NCBI RefSeq assembly: GCF_002005225.1
Contig: NZ_CP019724.1
Span: forward strand, 6,576,001 to 6,640,000
Origin: Streptomyces pactum
GTDB lineage: Bacteria > Actinomycetota > Actinomycetes > Streptomycetales > Streptomycetaceae
Length of the DNA stretch: 64,000 nt
Reading direction: 5' to 3'
The translations under genes and the position numbers were made by a program. The notes under the pieces are model-generated. The model saw only the letters and a list, made by a program, of their open reading frames with translations. It was not told where the DNA came from and ran no database searches. Positions 1-11,759 of the stretch are shown here, one piece after another. Position 1 is the first letter of the stretch; the number at the start of each line of letters is the position of its first letter.

Positions 1-2612
<2,612 letters not shown>

Positions 2613-2616
<4 letters not shown>

Positions 2617-4121
2617 GCGGGCGCTCCCGGTGGAATGAAGGGCAGTCCTTGTGGCGCGCCGGACTCGATGAGCCGCCACAGCGCGTCCGTGTCCGCGTGG
2701 TGTTCGATCAGGTCGCCGAGCCGGTCGAGCTGCTCCTCGCGCAGCGCGGCGAACGAGGTGTCGGGGGCCGGAACGAAGCGGCGGCCCGCGGCGGCGGCCA
2801 CCTCGCGCAGGAACGCCCGCCGGAAGCCGTCCGACTCCAGGGAACCGTGCCAGTGCGTGCCCCAGGTCCGTCCGACCCGGCAGCCGTCCAGGAACGCCTC
2901 CCCACCGGTCACTTCGGCGATCCCGTGATGGATCTCGTACCCCTCGACGCGCTCGCCGAGGGCCTCGCCCACCGGCCGGGTGAGGGTCTTCTCGGGGGCG
3001 AACCGCACCCGCACGGGGAGCAGCCCGAGCCCGTCGACGTGCCCGGCGCGGGACTCGACCTCGTCCTCGATGTGCTCGCCGAGGAGCTGGAACCCGCCGC
3101 AGACGCCGAGTACGGGCCTGCCGTCGGCGGCCCTGCGCGCGAGGGCGTCCGCGAGCCCGCGCTCCCGCAGCCACTGAAGCGCCCGGACCGTCCCGCGCGT
3201 CCCCGGCACGATGACGAGATCGGCGTCGGCGAGCTCCTCCGGCCGGTCCACGAAACGCACCACGACCCCGGGTTCGGCGGCCAGCGCGTCCACGTCCGTG
3301 AAGTTGGACATCAACGGGACGGCGCAGACGGCGACCCGCAGCACCTCCGCACCGACCGGCGGCGCCACCACCGACTCCCGCACCGTCCCCCTGAGCGAGA
3401 CCCGCAGCCCGTCCTCCTCGTCGATGCCGAGCCCGTGCCGGAACGGCAGGACACCGTACGTCCGCCGCCCGGTGAGCCCCTGGAGCATCTCCAGTCCGGG
3501 CTCCAGCAGCGACACGTCGCCCCGGAACTTGTTGACGAGGAACCCGGCGACCAGCGCCTGGTCCTGGGGCGACAGCAGCGCCACCGTGCCGAAGAAGGAG
3601 GCGAAGACGCCCCCGCGGTCGATGTCGCCGACGACGAGGACGGGGAGCCCGGCGCCCCGGGCGATCCCCATGTTCACGATGTCGGTCCGGCGCAGGTTGA
3701 TCTCGGCCGGACTGCCCGCCCCCTCACAGATCACCGCGTCATACGTGCCCCGCAGCTCGGCCAGGCAGTCCAGCACCGTGCCGAGCAACTGCCGCTGCCG
3801 CCCGCCGTGGTAGCCGCGGGCGCTCATCTCGCCGACCGGCTTGCCGAGCAGCACGACCTGGCTGCTGCGTTCACCGCCCGGCTTGAGCAGCACCGGGTTC
3901 ATCAGCGCGGTGGGCTCCACGCGGCACGCTTGCGCCTGCATGGCCTGCGCCCGCCCGATCTCGGCGCCCTCGCGGGTCACGAAGGAGTTCAGCGACATGT
4001 TCTGCGCCTTGAAGGGCGCGACCTTGACGCCCTGGCGCACCAGCCAGCGGCAGATCCCGGCGGTGACGACGCTCTTGCCGGCGTCGGAGGTGGTTCCGGC
4101 GACGAGAAGGCCACCGTTCAT
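2613..4121 (-). CDS. cobQ: Cobyric acid synthase CobQ
   Basis: This glutamine-dependent amidotransferase amidates side chains of adenosylcobyrinic a,c-diamide to give adenosylcobyric acid. The protein has 502 residues, the normal length. The N-terminal ATPase half begins [17 protein letters not shown], carrying a dethiobiotin-synthetase-like P-loop at residues 9-17. The C-terminal class I glutaminase domain has [12 protein letters not shown] with the presumed nucleophile near Cys341, and GTHWHG with the likely catalytic His near 423. The frame is open far upstream of 4121, but the ATG there matches the family start and forms an ATGA overlap with the cobD stop. The cobN start overlaps its own stop in the same way, so cobD-cobQ-cobN is one transcript. 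Confidence 0.95.
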
Positions 4122-5083
4122 GACGTACGTCCCTTCCTGAGGGCCCCGCGTGCGAGCAGCCGAGCGCCCGCGCACACGCCGAGCGCCAGCCAGCCCACGC
4201 GCCGGGAGAGCCGGACGGCCCGGTCGATGTCGCCGGAAGCGGCCCGGACGGCGCGCCCCGCGGCCCCGTTGAGGACGGGGCGGTGCTCCACCCGCCCGCC
4301 GTAGGAGAGCGTCCCGCCGAGCCGTACGCCCAGGGCGCCCGCGAAGGACGCCTCCACGGGGCCGGCGTTGGGGCTCGGGTGCCGGACGGCGTCGGCGCGC
4401 CAGGCCCGTACGGCGCCGCGCGGATCGCCGCCGGCCACGGTGGCCAGGACGGCGGTCAGGCGGGCGCCCGGCCAGCCCGCGAGGTCGTCGAGCCGGGCCG
4501 AGGCCCAGCCGTACCGCCGGTACCTGGCGGACTTGTGGCCGACCATGGCGTCCAGGGTGTTCACGGCCCGGAAGCCGAGCAGCCCGGGCACTCCGCCGAC
4601 CGCGCCCCACACCAGGGCGCCCACCACCGCGTCCGAGGTGTTCTCGGCGACGGACTCCACGACGGCCCGGGCGATCCCGTCGGCGTCCAGTGCCTGCGGG
4701 TCCCGTCCGCACAGGTGCGGCAGCCGTGCGCGGGCCGCCTCGACGTCCCCGGCGTCCAGGGCCCGGCCGATGGCGAGGGCCTCGCGGGCGAGCGAGGTGC
4801 CGCCGACGACGGCCCAGGTGGCGGCGCCGGTCAGTGCGACGGAGGCGGCGGGGGAGCGGCGTACGGCGCGGGCGGCGGCGGTGCCCAGGGCGGCGGCGCC
4901 ACCGGCGCACACGGCGGTGTGCAGCGCACCCCGGCCCCGGTGGTCCCGCCACAGCACCCGTTCCACGGCACCGGCGGCACGGCCGAACGCGGCGACCGGG
5001 TGTCCGCGGCGCGGATCGCCGAGGAGGAGGTCACCGAGAAGGCCGGCGGCGGCACCGTACGCGAAGACGCGTTCGGCGCGCAC
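4118..5083 (-). CDS. cobD: Adenosylcobinamide-phosphate synthase CobD/CbiB
   Basis: This integral membrane enzyme condenses adenosylcobyric acid with aminopropanol phosphate to form adenosylcobinamide phosphate. The protein is 321 residues, a usual length, with a GTG start at 5083. Family features include [20 protein letters not shown] at the N-terminus, [19 protein letters not shown] in the middle, the [20 protein letters not shown] block, and [16 protein letters not shown]. Several hydrophobic segments are visible. It is the first gene of the cobD-cobQ-cobN operon and lies directly behind the cobalamin riboswitch, so it should be repressed by cobalamin. Confidence 0.95.
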   Translation of the reverse strand: MRAERVFAYGAAAGLLGDLLLGDPRRGHPVAAFGRAAGAVERVLWRDHRGRGALHTAVCAGGAAALGTAAARAVRRSPAASVALTGAATWAVVGGTSLAREALAIGRALDAGDVEAARARLPHLCGRDPQALDADGIARAVVESVAENTSDAVVGALVWGAVGGVPGLLGFRAVNTLDAMVGHKSARYRRYGWASARLDDLAGWPGARLTAVLATVAGGDPRGAVRAWRADAVRHPSPNAGPVEASFAGALGVRLGGTLSYGGRVEHRPVLNGAAGRAVRAASGDIDRAVRLSRRVGWLALGVCAGARLLARGALRKGRTS

Positions 5084-5149
5084 GGCTCAACCGGCCGCGG
5101 GGCGGGGGAGCGTGTCGCTGGTGTACCTGGAACGGCGGCCGCGCATGGC

Positions 5150-5345
5150 GATATGTCCTCACTCAGGGTTTCCGCGCCCTGGTTGGAAGAGACCGGCGGT
5201 GAGAGTTCCTGGCTCCCGGGGTCTGCACCCCGGTCACAGTGGCGGGACCGCGCCGGATTCGCACCGGGCTTCCTCTCCTGCCGCCGCATTGGCTCCGGCA
5301 GTCCACCACGGCCCGCGAACACCCGTCAACCTGGCGTTGACCTGC
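5150..5345 (-). ncRNA. Cobalamin riboswitch upstream of cobD-cobQ-cobN
   Basis: On the minus strand this leader contains GGTGCGAATCCGGCGCGGTC followed by CCCGCCACTGTGA (core GCCACTG at 5243-5237), a GGGGTGCAGACCCC hairpin, and the B12-box-like AGCCAGGAACTCTCACC at 5214-5198. These elements occur in the order and spacing of the cobalamin aptamer. The cobD start follows about 65 bases downstream of the aptamer. The 5' boundary is estimated from the CAGGTTGACGGGTG stretch near 5335. Cobalamin binding is expected to reduce expression of the operon; whether it acts on transcription or translation cannot be told by eye. Confidence 0.93.
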
Positions 5346-5409
5346 AACGGGGGAGTGTGCGAAGGCCCACACGCGGGCGGTGTGCACCGGCGTGCGAAGA
5401 ACACGAGAA

Positions 5410-5454
5410 GAAGCGGGGCGCGGGACGGTCCGAGTCCGTCCCGCGCCCCGCTTC
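5410..5454 (-). terminator. Strong hairpin terminator after pit and its partner
   Basis: A perfect 19-bp inverted repeat (5410-5428 paired with 5436-5454) with a 7-base loop lies 28 bases beyond the stop of the small membrane gene and just upstream of the cobalamin riboswitch. It insulates the cob operon from the pit transcript. Confidence 0.85.
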
Positions 5455-5481
5455 AGGGGAGCGCGTGGTGTGCGCGGTCGC

Positions 5482-5703
5482 TCAGGCGACGATCAGGTAG
5501 ATGCCGTACGCCACCGCCGCCGCGCAGGCAGCGAAGCAGGCGTACGCGCCGGTGACCGCGAGGGCCGCGGAGCCGCCCTGGGCGGTCGCCCGCTCCTGGC
5601 GGGAGAGTCCGACGATGCCGAGGGTGAACAGGCCCACCAGGGCCACGGTGGCCACGAGGCTGACCCCGAAGACGGAGCCGAGAGCTGCCCAGTCGATGCT
5701 CAT
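5482..5703 (-). CDS. Small conserved membrane protein next to pit
   Basis: A 73-residue protein beginning MSIDWAALGSVFGVSLVA with two hydrophobic segments (about residues 7-33 and 45-71) separated by a short polar loop (LSRQERATAQGG). It starts 34 bases after the pit stop on the same strand and ends just before a strong terminator, so it is most likely co-transcribed with pit. The function is not known. Its position suggests an accessory role in low-affinity phosphate uptake, which is inference from gene order only. From memory a homologue follows pit in other Streptomyces. Confidence 0.85.
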   Translation of the reverse strand: MSIDWAALGSVFGVSLVATVALVGLFTLGIVGLSRQERATAQGGSAALAVTGAYACFAACAAAVAYGIYLIVA

Positions 5704-5737
5704 GGAGGTTCGCTTTCCTTCGTACCGCGGCGCGGGA

Positions 5738-6976
5738 TCAGACGGAGGTGGTGGCCGAGGAGGCCTTGGAGCCGGACCCGGGCCCCGGGGCGGCGGCCGC
5801 CGCCAGGTCCTCGGTCACGCCCGTCGGGGGCGGGGAGACGGCGGCCATGGCCGTGGTCACCACACCGGACGGCTCGGGCTCGTCGACGACGTTGTTGTGG
5901 TCGACGACCTCGCGCCGGGAGAGCTTCCAGATGGCGGCGCTGGAGGCGACCAGGAAGACCGCGACGAGGGCGGTGCCCCAGTCGCCCAGGCCGCACACCC
6001 ACTCGGCGAGCGCGGCGACCAGGGCCGCGGCCGGCAGGGTCAGGCCCCAGGCGACGAACATCCGGGTGGCCGTGGACCAGCGCACCACGCCGCCCTTGCG
6101 GCCGAGGCCCGCGCCCATCACCGCGCCGGAGACCGAGTGCGTGGTGGAGAGGGAGAAGCCGAGGTGGGAGGAGGCGAGGATGACCGTGGCGGCGCTGGTC
6201 TGGGCGGCGAAGCCCTGCTGCGGCTGGAGGTCGGTCAGGCCCTTGCCCATGGTGCGGATGATGCGCCAGCCGCCGAGGTAGGTGCCGAGGGCGATGGCGA
6301 TGCCCGCGGACAGGATGACCCACATGGGCGGGTCGGAGTCGGGGGCGAGGGCGCCGCCGGCGATCAGGGCGAGGGTGATGATGCCCATCGTCTTCTGGGC
6401 GTCGTTGGTGCCGTGGGCCAGCGAGACCAGGCCGGCGGAGGCGATCTGCCCGGCGCGGTAGCCCTTCGCGGCGGCCTTGCCGTCGGCCTTGCGGCCGAGC
6501 TTGTACGTCAGCCGTGCGCCGAGCAGCGCCGCGACGCCCGCGACGAGCGGGGCGGCGATCGCCGGGATCAGCACCTTGGTGACGAGGGCGTCGCCGTTGA
6601 CCGCGCCGACGCCCGCCGAAGCGACCGCGGCACCGATCAGGCCGCCCATGAGGGCGTGCGAGGAGCTGGACGGGAGGCCGACCAGCCAGGTCAGCAGGTT
6701 CCAGAGGATCGCGCCGACCAGTGCGGCGAAGATGACCTCGGGACGGATGCCGGTCTCGTCGACGAGACCCTTGGAGATCGTGTTGGCGACCTCCACCGAG
6801 AGGAAGGCGCCGACAAGGTTGAGGACGGCGGACATCGCCACCGCCACCTTGGGCTTGAGCGCACCGGTCGAAATGGTCGTTGCCATCGCGTTCGCGGTGT
6901 CGTGGAAACCGTTCGTGAAATCGAACGCGAGTGCGGTTACTACCACAATCGCGAGGATCAGCGAGAAGCTTTCCAT
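5738..6976 (-). CDS. pitH: Low-affinity inorganic phosphate transporter (Pit/PitH family)
   Basis: A 412-residue PiT-family permease driven by a cation gradient. The N-terminal half shows the PiT signature FDFTNGFHDTANAMATTIST (about residues 19-38), and the internal repeat appears as SAGLVSLAHGTNDAQKTMGI. GLPSSSSHALMGG and SLSTTHSVSGAVMG are further family motifs. About ten hydrophobic segments are visible. The C-terminal 50 residues are hydrophilic and Ala/Pro-rich. The ATG at 6976 opens directly onto the conserved first helix. Upstream, at 7013-7045, lie 11-base direct repeats resembling a PHO box, so PhoP control in response to phosphate is likely, as known for pit genes in S. coelicolor. 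Confidence 0.93.
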   Translation of the reverse strand: MESFSLILAIVVVTALAFDFTNGFHDTANAMATTISTGALKPKVAVAMSAVLNLVGAFLSVEVANTISKGLVDETGIRPEVIFAALVGAILWNLLTWLVGLPSSSSHALMGGLIGAAVASAGVGAVNGDALVTKVLIPAIAAPLVAGVAALLGARLTYKLGRKADGKAAAKGYRAGQIASAGLVSLAHGTNDAQKTMGIITLALIAGGALAPDSDPPMWVILSAGIAIALGTYLGGWRIIRTMGKGLTDLQPQQGFAAQTSAATVILASSHLGFSLSTTHSVSGAVMGAGLGRKGGVVRWSTATRMFVAWGLTLPAAALVAALAEWVCGLGDWGTALVAVFLVASSAAIWKLSRREVVDHNNVVDEPEPSGVVTTAMAAVSPPPTGVTEDLAAAAAPGPGSGSKASSATTSV

Positions 6977-7023
6977 TTACCCAGGCAATCGTTCGAGGTC
7001 ATTGGCTGGACGAACGTAGGTAA

Positions 7024-7045
7024 CCAGAGTGAACGGAAGATGAAC
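7024..7045 (-). promoter_or_regulatory. PHO box (PhoP direct repeats) upstream of pit
   Basis: Read on the minus strand, two adjacent 11-base units occur, GTTCATCTTCC (7045-7035) and GTTCACTCTGG (7034-7024), with a weaker third, TTACCTACGTT (7023-7013). The first two match the Streptomyces PhoP direct-repeat consensus, in which GTTCAYC is best conserved. They lie 48-69 bases upstream of the pit start and about 150-170 bases upstream of the divergent aldolase start. Confidence 0.7.
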
Positions 7046-7193
7046 TGGGCAGGGCGCCACGGTGACCGGAACCGGTGCCGCCGCCTCCCTCTGTGTGCCC
7101 GGCCCGATGCTCTCCGGAGACGTGCCTGGCAGGATCGTCGCGAGGCCGGCCGACGGCGGGACGTGAGGGTGTGGAACTGCCCGAGGGGAGACG

Positions 7194-7874
7194 GTGACTG
7201 TGACGTATTCGTGGGTCGGACCGGTGGCCGGCGCCGACGAGGAGGGGGCCTGGGAGGCACTCGTCGCGACGGCTCGCCGGACGGTGGCGGAGGGGCTGGT
7301 GGTCGGCACCTCCGGCAACGTCTCGGTGCGGGTGGGCGACACGGTGCTGGTCACCCCTTCGGGTGTGCCCTACGACCGTCTGGCCCCGGGTGACATCACC
7401 GGCGTCGACCTCGACGGACGGCAGGTGATCGGCCGGCTGGTGCCCACCAGCGAGCTGCCCATGCACCTCGCCGTGTACCGCGCCACCGACGCCCGCGCCG
7501 TCGTCCACACCCACGCCGTGCACGCGACGGCGGTCTCGCTCCTGGTCCCCGAACTGCCGCCGGTCCACTACATGACCGCCGCCCTCGGCGGCCCCGTCCG
7601 GGTCGCCCCCTACGCGGCCTACGGCACCGACGAACTGGCCCGCAACATGCTCGACGCCCTCACCGGCCGCACCGGCTGCCTCCTCCAGAACCACGGCACG
7701 ATCACCTACGGCGCATCCCTCGACCAGGCCTACGACCGCACCGCCCAACTGGAGTGGATGTCCCGCCTCTGGCTGACGGCCGCCTCGGTCCCGGGCCGCA
7801 CACCGTCCCTGCTGACGGCCGACCAGTTGGCAGCGGTGACGGAACGGCTCCGGGGGTACGGGCAGCGGCCCTGA
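7194..7874 (+). CDS. Class II aldolase/adducin family protein (fuculose-phosphate aldolase type)
   Basis: A 226-residue zinc-dependent aldolase of the FucA/AraD fold, expected to cleave or epimerise a phosphorylated sugar or methylthioribulose-type substrate. Phosphate-loop motifs GTSGNVS (residues 38-44) and TPSG (54-57) are present. Zinc ligands appear as the Glu of TSELPMH (E87), HTH (H105, H107) and QNHG (H167). The GTG start at 7194 has the RBS GAGGGGAG a few bases upstream. It stands alone, divergent from pit. The substrate cannot be deduced from sequence; fuculose-1-phosphate is only the family default. Confidence 0.88.
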   Translation: MTVTYSWVGPVAGADEEGAWEALVATARRTVAEGLVVGTSGNVSVRVGDTVLVTPSGVPYDRLAPGDITGVDLDGRQVIGRLVPTSELPMHLAVYRATDARAVVHTHAVHATAVSLLVPELPPVHYMTAALGGPVRVAPYAAYGTDELARNMLDALTGRTGCLLQNHGTITYGASLDQAYDRTAQLEWMSRLWLTAASVPGRTPSLLTADQLAAVTERLRGYGQRP

Positions 7875-7911
7875 GGAACGGCTGCCCACCGGGCCGGGGA
7901 CTCGTGGCGTC

Positions 7912-8142
7912 CCGGGTCTTCGGGGCCTTCGGGGCTTTCGGGGCCTTCAGGGCCTCCGGGGCTTTCGGGATCTCCGGGATCTCCGGGATCTCCGGGATCT
8001 CCGGGATCTCCGGGATCTCCGGGATCTCCGGGATCTCCGGGATCTCCGGGATCTCCGGGATCTCCGGGATCTCCGGGATCTCCGGGATCTCCGGGATCTC
8101 CGGGATCTCCGGGGCTTTCGGCGCCTCCGGGATCTCCGGGGG
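7912..8142. repeat. 9-bp minisatellite (core of 16 perfect copies)
   Basis: The unit GGGATCTCC is repeated 16 times without error at 7967-8110. It is flanked by degenerate 9-base relatives (GGGGCCTTC, GGGGCTTTC, AGGGCCTCC) from about 7912 and up to 8142. The period is three codons, so frames stay open on both strands, but no convincing start or RBS uses them. The array lies in the 690-base gap between the aldolase and the hydrolase. Confidence 0.95.
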
Positions 8143-8187
8143 CGCCCGGTGCCGGGTGCTGGACCTGTGCCCGCGGGTTTTGTGCCG

Positions 8188-8300
8188 TCGGGGCTCGGGG
8201 CTCGGGGCTCGGGGCTCGGGGGTGCCGGTGCGGCTCGAGCCGTGGGCGCGGGGTGCGTGGGCGCGGGGTGCGTGGGCGCGGGGTGCGTGGGCGCGGCGCG
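8188..8300. repeat. Two further short tandem arrays (7-bp and 15-bp units)
   Basis: TCGGGGC is repeated four times at 8188-8215 with a fifth, altered copy to 8222. CGTGGGCGCGGGGTG is then repeated three times at 8241-8285 with a degenerate fourth copy to 8300. They follow the 9-bp array in the same gap. The rest of the gap (8301-8563) shows only the RBS of the next gene. Confidence 0.9.
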
Positions 8301-8563
8301 CCGGGAGTCCGGCGTGCCCGTGCCGTCGGCGTCCTGGCCGACGGGGGCCGGGTCCGGCAGCGCGTCCCCGCGCCACCGGCGCCCCGGACGGCGGAAGCCG
8401 GCCGAAGCCGCGGTCGGCTTCGGCGCGTACCGCGCCGCTTCGGGGGTACCGGCAGCGGGACCGACTCATGGCTCCGGGCCCCGACCGGACGGCCGGCGGG
8501 GGCTCGTCACTCCCCGCCGATCGCCCACTGGCCGCCCGAGGACTCCACCAGGAGACTGGCCCC

Positions 8564-9691
8564 ATGCGCACTGTCACAGCAACGGCCGCCGCCGTCACCG
8601 CAGCCCTGGCGGCCGGTGCAGCGAGCGTCGCCGCCGGCCGGCTCGCCAGCGACGCCGCGCTCAAGGCGGCTCCCGGCCGGCCCCTGCCCACCGAACCCCG
8701 GCTCACCGTGCACGGCACCGCCGCCGGGCAGATCACCCTCACCCGGGATCTGGCCGCACTGCGCCCCGGCCGTTACGGCCTCGCAGGCGACGGTTCGCAC
8801 GCGGTGGTCGGCCCGGTCCTCGGCACGGCCGAGCACGACGCCGACACAGTCGTCCGCCGCCTCGAACGCGTCACACACGGCACCCTCGCGGCCGGCGACC
8901 GGGCGTGGTTCACCCCGAACCTGTACGTCGGGAACCCGGGCACCGCCCTCGACCTCGAGTACGCCGACGTCGAGGTCCCCGGCGAACTCGGCCCGCTGCC
9001 CGCCTGGTTCCTGCCCGGTTCCCGCCCGACCTGGATCATCGCCGTGCACGGCCTGGGCGCCACCCGCGAACACGCCATGAACTTCATGGCACCCCTGCGC
9101 CGCCGGCACGTCCCGGTGCTCGCCCTCGCCTACCGCGGCGATGTCGGCGCCCCGCCCTCGCCGGACGGCCTGCACCACTTCGGCGAGACCGAGTGGCGCG
9201 ACCTGGACGCGGCCGTCCGCTACGCCCTGGACCACGGCGCCCGCCAGGTCGTTCTGCTCGGCTGGTCCACCGGCGCCACCATGGCCCTGCGCACCGCCGC
9301 GCTCTCCGGCGTACGCGAGCGCATCGCGGGGCTCGTGTTGGACTCCCCGGTCCTCAGTTGGGAGACCACCCTGCGCGCCCTGGCCACCGCCCGCCGCACA
9401 CCGGGCGCCCTCCTCCCGCTCGCCGTCCGCGCCGCCCAGGGCCGCGCCGGCCTGCACGCCGACAGCGACGTCCACACCGGGGGCCTCTACCGCCCGGCGG
9501 TCCCTACCCTGATCTTCCACGGCCCCGACGACGTGGTGGCCCCGTGGCGGCTCTCCCGCCGCCTCGCCGACACCCACCCGCGCCTGGTCGCCCTCCACAC
9601 GGTCGAGGGCGCCCCGCACGGCGCCATGTGGAACGCCGACCCCGACCACTACGAAGAGATCCTGCGCCGCTTCATGACCCCACTGGTGTGA
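8564..9691 (+). CDS. Alpha/beta hydrolase with N-terminal signal-like segment
   Basis: A 375-residue protein starting with ATG at 8564 behind the RBS AGGAG. Residues 1-28 form an Ala-rich hydrophobic segment that may be a signal peptide or anchor. The hydrolase core carries the oxyanion-region motif [13 protein letters not shown], the nucleophile elbow [11 protein letters not shown] (Ser about 235), an acid candidate in [11 protein letters not shown] and the His of [12 protein letters not shown] near the C-terminus. This is a complete Ser-Asp-His set. The substrate is unknown; lysophospholipase- or esterase-like activity is the family expectation. The frame is open far upstream through the minisatellite, but that part is not believed to be coding. 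Confidence 0.88.
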   Translation: MRTVTATAAAVTAALAAGAASVAAGRLASDAALKAAPGRPLPTEPRLTVHGTAAGQITLTRDLAALRPGRYGLAGDGSHAVVGPVLGTAEHDADTVVRRLERVTHGTLAAGDRAWFTPNLYVGNPGTALDLEYADVEVPGELGPLPAWFLPGSRPTWIIAVHGLGATREHAMNFMAPLRRRHVPVLALAYRGDVGAPPSPDGLHHFGETEWRDLDAAVRYALDHGARQVVLLGWSTGATMALRTAALSGVRERIAGLVLDSPVLSWETTLRALATARRTPGALLPLAVRAAQGRAGLHADSDVHTGGLYRPAVPTLIFHGPDDVVAPWRLSRRLADTHPRLVALHTVEGAPHGAMWNADPDHYEEILRRFMTPLV

Positions 9692-10011
9692 CCCCCGAGC
9701 ATCCCCGGCCCACCCCCCCCCCGCTCCGGTTCCGTTTAGCGTCGTACCACTGGCCTGTTCCGATGCCCCGACGCCGTACCGGACCGGCGCGTCCACCGTC
9801 CCGGGCACCGGCCGTGGCATTCCGTTTGGGTTTTCGGACCGTCAACCGGAAGACTGCACCCGTGACGTCCCGTATCCCGCGCGACTCCAGGCTTCGACTC
9901 GTCCGCCCGCGACCCCTGGCCGCCGCCCCCCAAGCGATGAACCAGCGGCGACCGCGCCGCGCCGCGCCGCGACCTCCGGAGGGCACACCGGCCCGGTCGG
10001 AGCTGGCCAGA
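9692..10011. other. Gap with a 10-base C run; possible upstream start region of the next gene
   Basis: This stretch holds a run of ten C (9713-9722), a -10-like TAGCGT (9737-9742) and in-frame alternative starts for the next gene at 9862 (GTG) and 9937 (ATG). Codons between 9862 and 10011 include several rare ones (CGA four times, CAA, AGA, CTT), unlike the following coding region, so it is probably leader sequence. Confidence 0.5.
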
Positions 10012-11289
10012 ATGGCGCGCTCCGGCCTGGCCGACGCGGCCCGCGTCGCCCGCTGGGCCGACACCGCCCTGGGCCCCGGCCGCGGCAGCGCGACCGCGGA
10101 CGGCAAGGCCACCCTCTCCGACGCGACCGCCGACCAGGCGGCCCGGGAGCTGGGCCTGACCGCGGCCAAGGTCCGCGCCGACTGGGACACCGCCCGACTC
10201 GCCGGACTGGTCGAGGTGCACGGCGACAGCGCCCGCCCCGGCTGGCGGCTGCGCGCCTGGAACCGCGACGACAGCGCCGTACTGCGCGGCTGGGTCGCCC
10301 TCTTCGACGCCTGGTCGCTGGCCCACCCCGAGCCCGACGGGCAGGAGCCCGCCGCCGTGGCCGAGGTCATCTCCGCGATGCCCCAGGTGCTCTCCTTCCT
10401 CCAGTTGTCTGCCGGGCCCGTCCCGGTGGCGCAGCTCCTGGACCTGCTGGAGCAGCGCGTCACCGAACTGCGCACCGAGCGCTGCGAGGTGCCCTACGGC
10501 CCCCGTCTCGAGCCCGGCACGCCGCAGTCCCCGCCGTCCGCACCGCTCACCGACGCCGCCGCCGACACCCCGCTCGCCCCCCTCCTCGACTGGGCCCTGC
10601 ACGCCCTCGCCTCCGTCGGCGCCCTCACTTGCGGCGACGGCCACGCCACGCTCACGCCGCTCGGGAGCTGGGCGGTCTGGGTCAAGCTGGAGCAGATCTG
10701 CGTCGCCGCCCAGAGCCCGGCCGGGAACATCGAGCAGTCGGCCGAGGACATGCTCCGCGGCTGCGCCCAGCTCCGCCCGAACGCCGCCCGGGCCGAGTAC
10801 CGGGCCTGGCTCGCCGCCCGCCCCGTCGGCAGCGCCGTCGCCGAGCTGCTCGCCGGCGCCCGCGGCGAGGACGCCCTGCTGCGCGGCCTCGCCTTCGAGG
10901 CGCTGCGCGTCGTCGGTGCCCCCGCCGAGCCCGATGTCCGCGCCGTCCTCGACGAGCCGACGCTGCGGCCGTACGCCCTGCTGTGGCTGGCCGAGCACGA
11001 CGGCGCCGACCCCGAGGACGCCCACGAGGTGCTCACGCGCCAGGAGGCCACGTGGCTGTGGGTCGACACCGCGGCCGCCGTCGCCGACCACGGCGAGGCG
11101 CCACTGCTCGTCCGGCACCTGGAGTCGGCGGTGCAGGCCACCGTCCCGGCCCTGCTGGACGAGGTCCGGGCCGTCGGCCATCCCCGCACCGTGCAGGTCC
11201 TGGTCGCCCTCGCCGCGGCGCACCCCGACCCCGCCCTGGCCAAGGCCGTACGCAGGGCGGCCTTCCAGGTCCACACCGGAGGTAGCTGA
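10012..11289 (+). CDS. Conserved protein of unknown function with HEAT-like C-terminal half
   Basis: The chosen ATG at 10012 has GGAG nine bases upstream and gives 425 residues; ATG 9937 or GTG 9862 would extend it in frame by 25 or 50 residues with poor codon use. The N-terminal part (LSDATADQAARELGLTAAKVRADWDTARLAGLVEV) looks like a small winged-helix-type fold. The C-terminal 150 residues are short Ala/Leu-rich helical pairs (LLRGLAFEALRVVG, VPALLDEVRAVGHPRTVQVLVALAAAHPDP) like HEAT repeats. No catalytic motif is seen and I do not recognise the family. It lies between two minisatellite tracts without an obvious operon partner. Confidence 0.75.
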   Translation: MARSGLADAARVARWADTALGPGRGSATADGKATLSDATADQAARELGLTAAKVRADWDTARLAGLVEVHGDSARPGWRLRAWNRDDSAVLRGWVALFDAWSLAHPEPDGQEPAAVAEVISAMPQVLSFLQLSAGPVPVAQLLDLLEQRVTELRTERCEVPYGPRLEPGTPQSPPSAPLTDAAADTPLAPLLDWALHALASVGALTCGDGHATLTPLGSWAVWVKLEQICVAAQSPAGNIEQSAEDMLRGCAQLRPNAARAEYRAWLAARPVGSAVAELLAGARGEDALLRGLAFEALRVVGAPAEPDVRAVLDEPTLRPYALLWLAEHDGADPEDAHEVLTRQEATWLWVDTAAAVADHGEAPLLVRHLESAVQATVPALLDEVRAVGHPRTVQVLVALAAAHPDPALAKAVRRAAFQVHTGGS

Positions 11290-11391
11290 CCACGCCGGGC
11301 ATCCGAGCCCGAGGCCCGGTCGGAGCCCCGTGCCCGGCCCCGTGCCCAGCCGCCCGTCCGGCCCCGGCTCCGGACCACCCACGCGACGTAG

Positions 11392-11587
11392 CCCACCGCG
11401 CACGGCCCACCGCGCACGGCCTGCGGCGCACGGCCCGCCGCGCACGGCCCACCGCGCACGGCCTGCGGCGCACGGCCCACCGCGCACGGCCTGCGGCGCA
11501 CGGCCCACCGCGCACGGCCCGCCGCGCACGGCCCACCGCGCACGGCCCACCGCGCACGGCCCGCCGCGCACGGCCCACCGCGCACGG
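11392..11587. repeat. 14-bp minisatellite, 14 units
   Basis: The unit CCCACCGCGCACGG and its variants CCTGCGGCGCACGG and CCCGCCGCGCACGG are repeated 14 times head to tail with constant 14-base spacing. The array fills the middle of the gap between the HEAT-like protein gene and the VOC protein gene (11290-11759). The remainder of that gap is GC-rich with no gene-like ORF. A 14-base period is not a multiple of three, which argues against coding use. Confidence 0.95.
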
Positions 11588-11759
11588 TCGGCCGCGAACA
11601 ACCGGACGCGTACGACCAGCCCCGACCGACCGCGGACGCTCTCCGCACGGGCGACGAGCAGGCGGTGCACAGCCCGGTGCGCCGCTCGCGGCGGTACACC
11701 GGTCCGGTGCCGCGGCGGCACACCGATCCGCCCACGGGCCGGCCGCGAACCGCCGGAGG

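Noticed and set aside
7754..8563. In-frame N-terminal extension of the hydrolase through the minisatellite (GIS repeats)
   Set aside because: No RBS or conserved start; the ATG at 8564 has a good RBS and a signal-like segment. The repeat keeps frames open because its period is nine.
7702..8742. Minus-strand ORF with Glu-Ile-Pro repeats
   Set aside because: It is the minisatellite read backwards plus shadow of neighbouring genes; no start context.
11033..11735. Minus-strand ORFs with repeated Arg-Gly-Pro-Cys-Ala units
   Set aside because: Product of the 14-bp array in several frames; no RBS or family.
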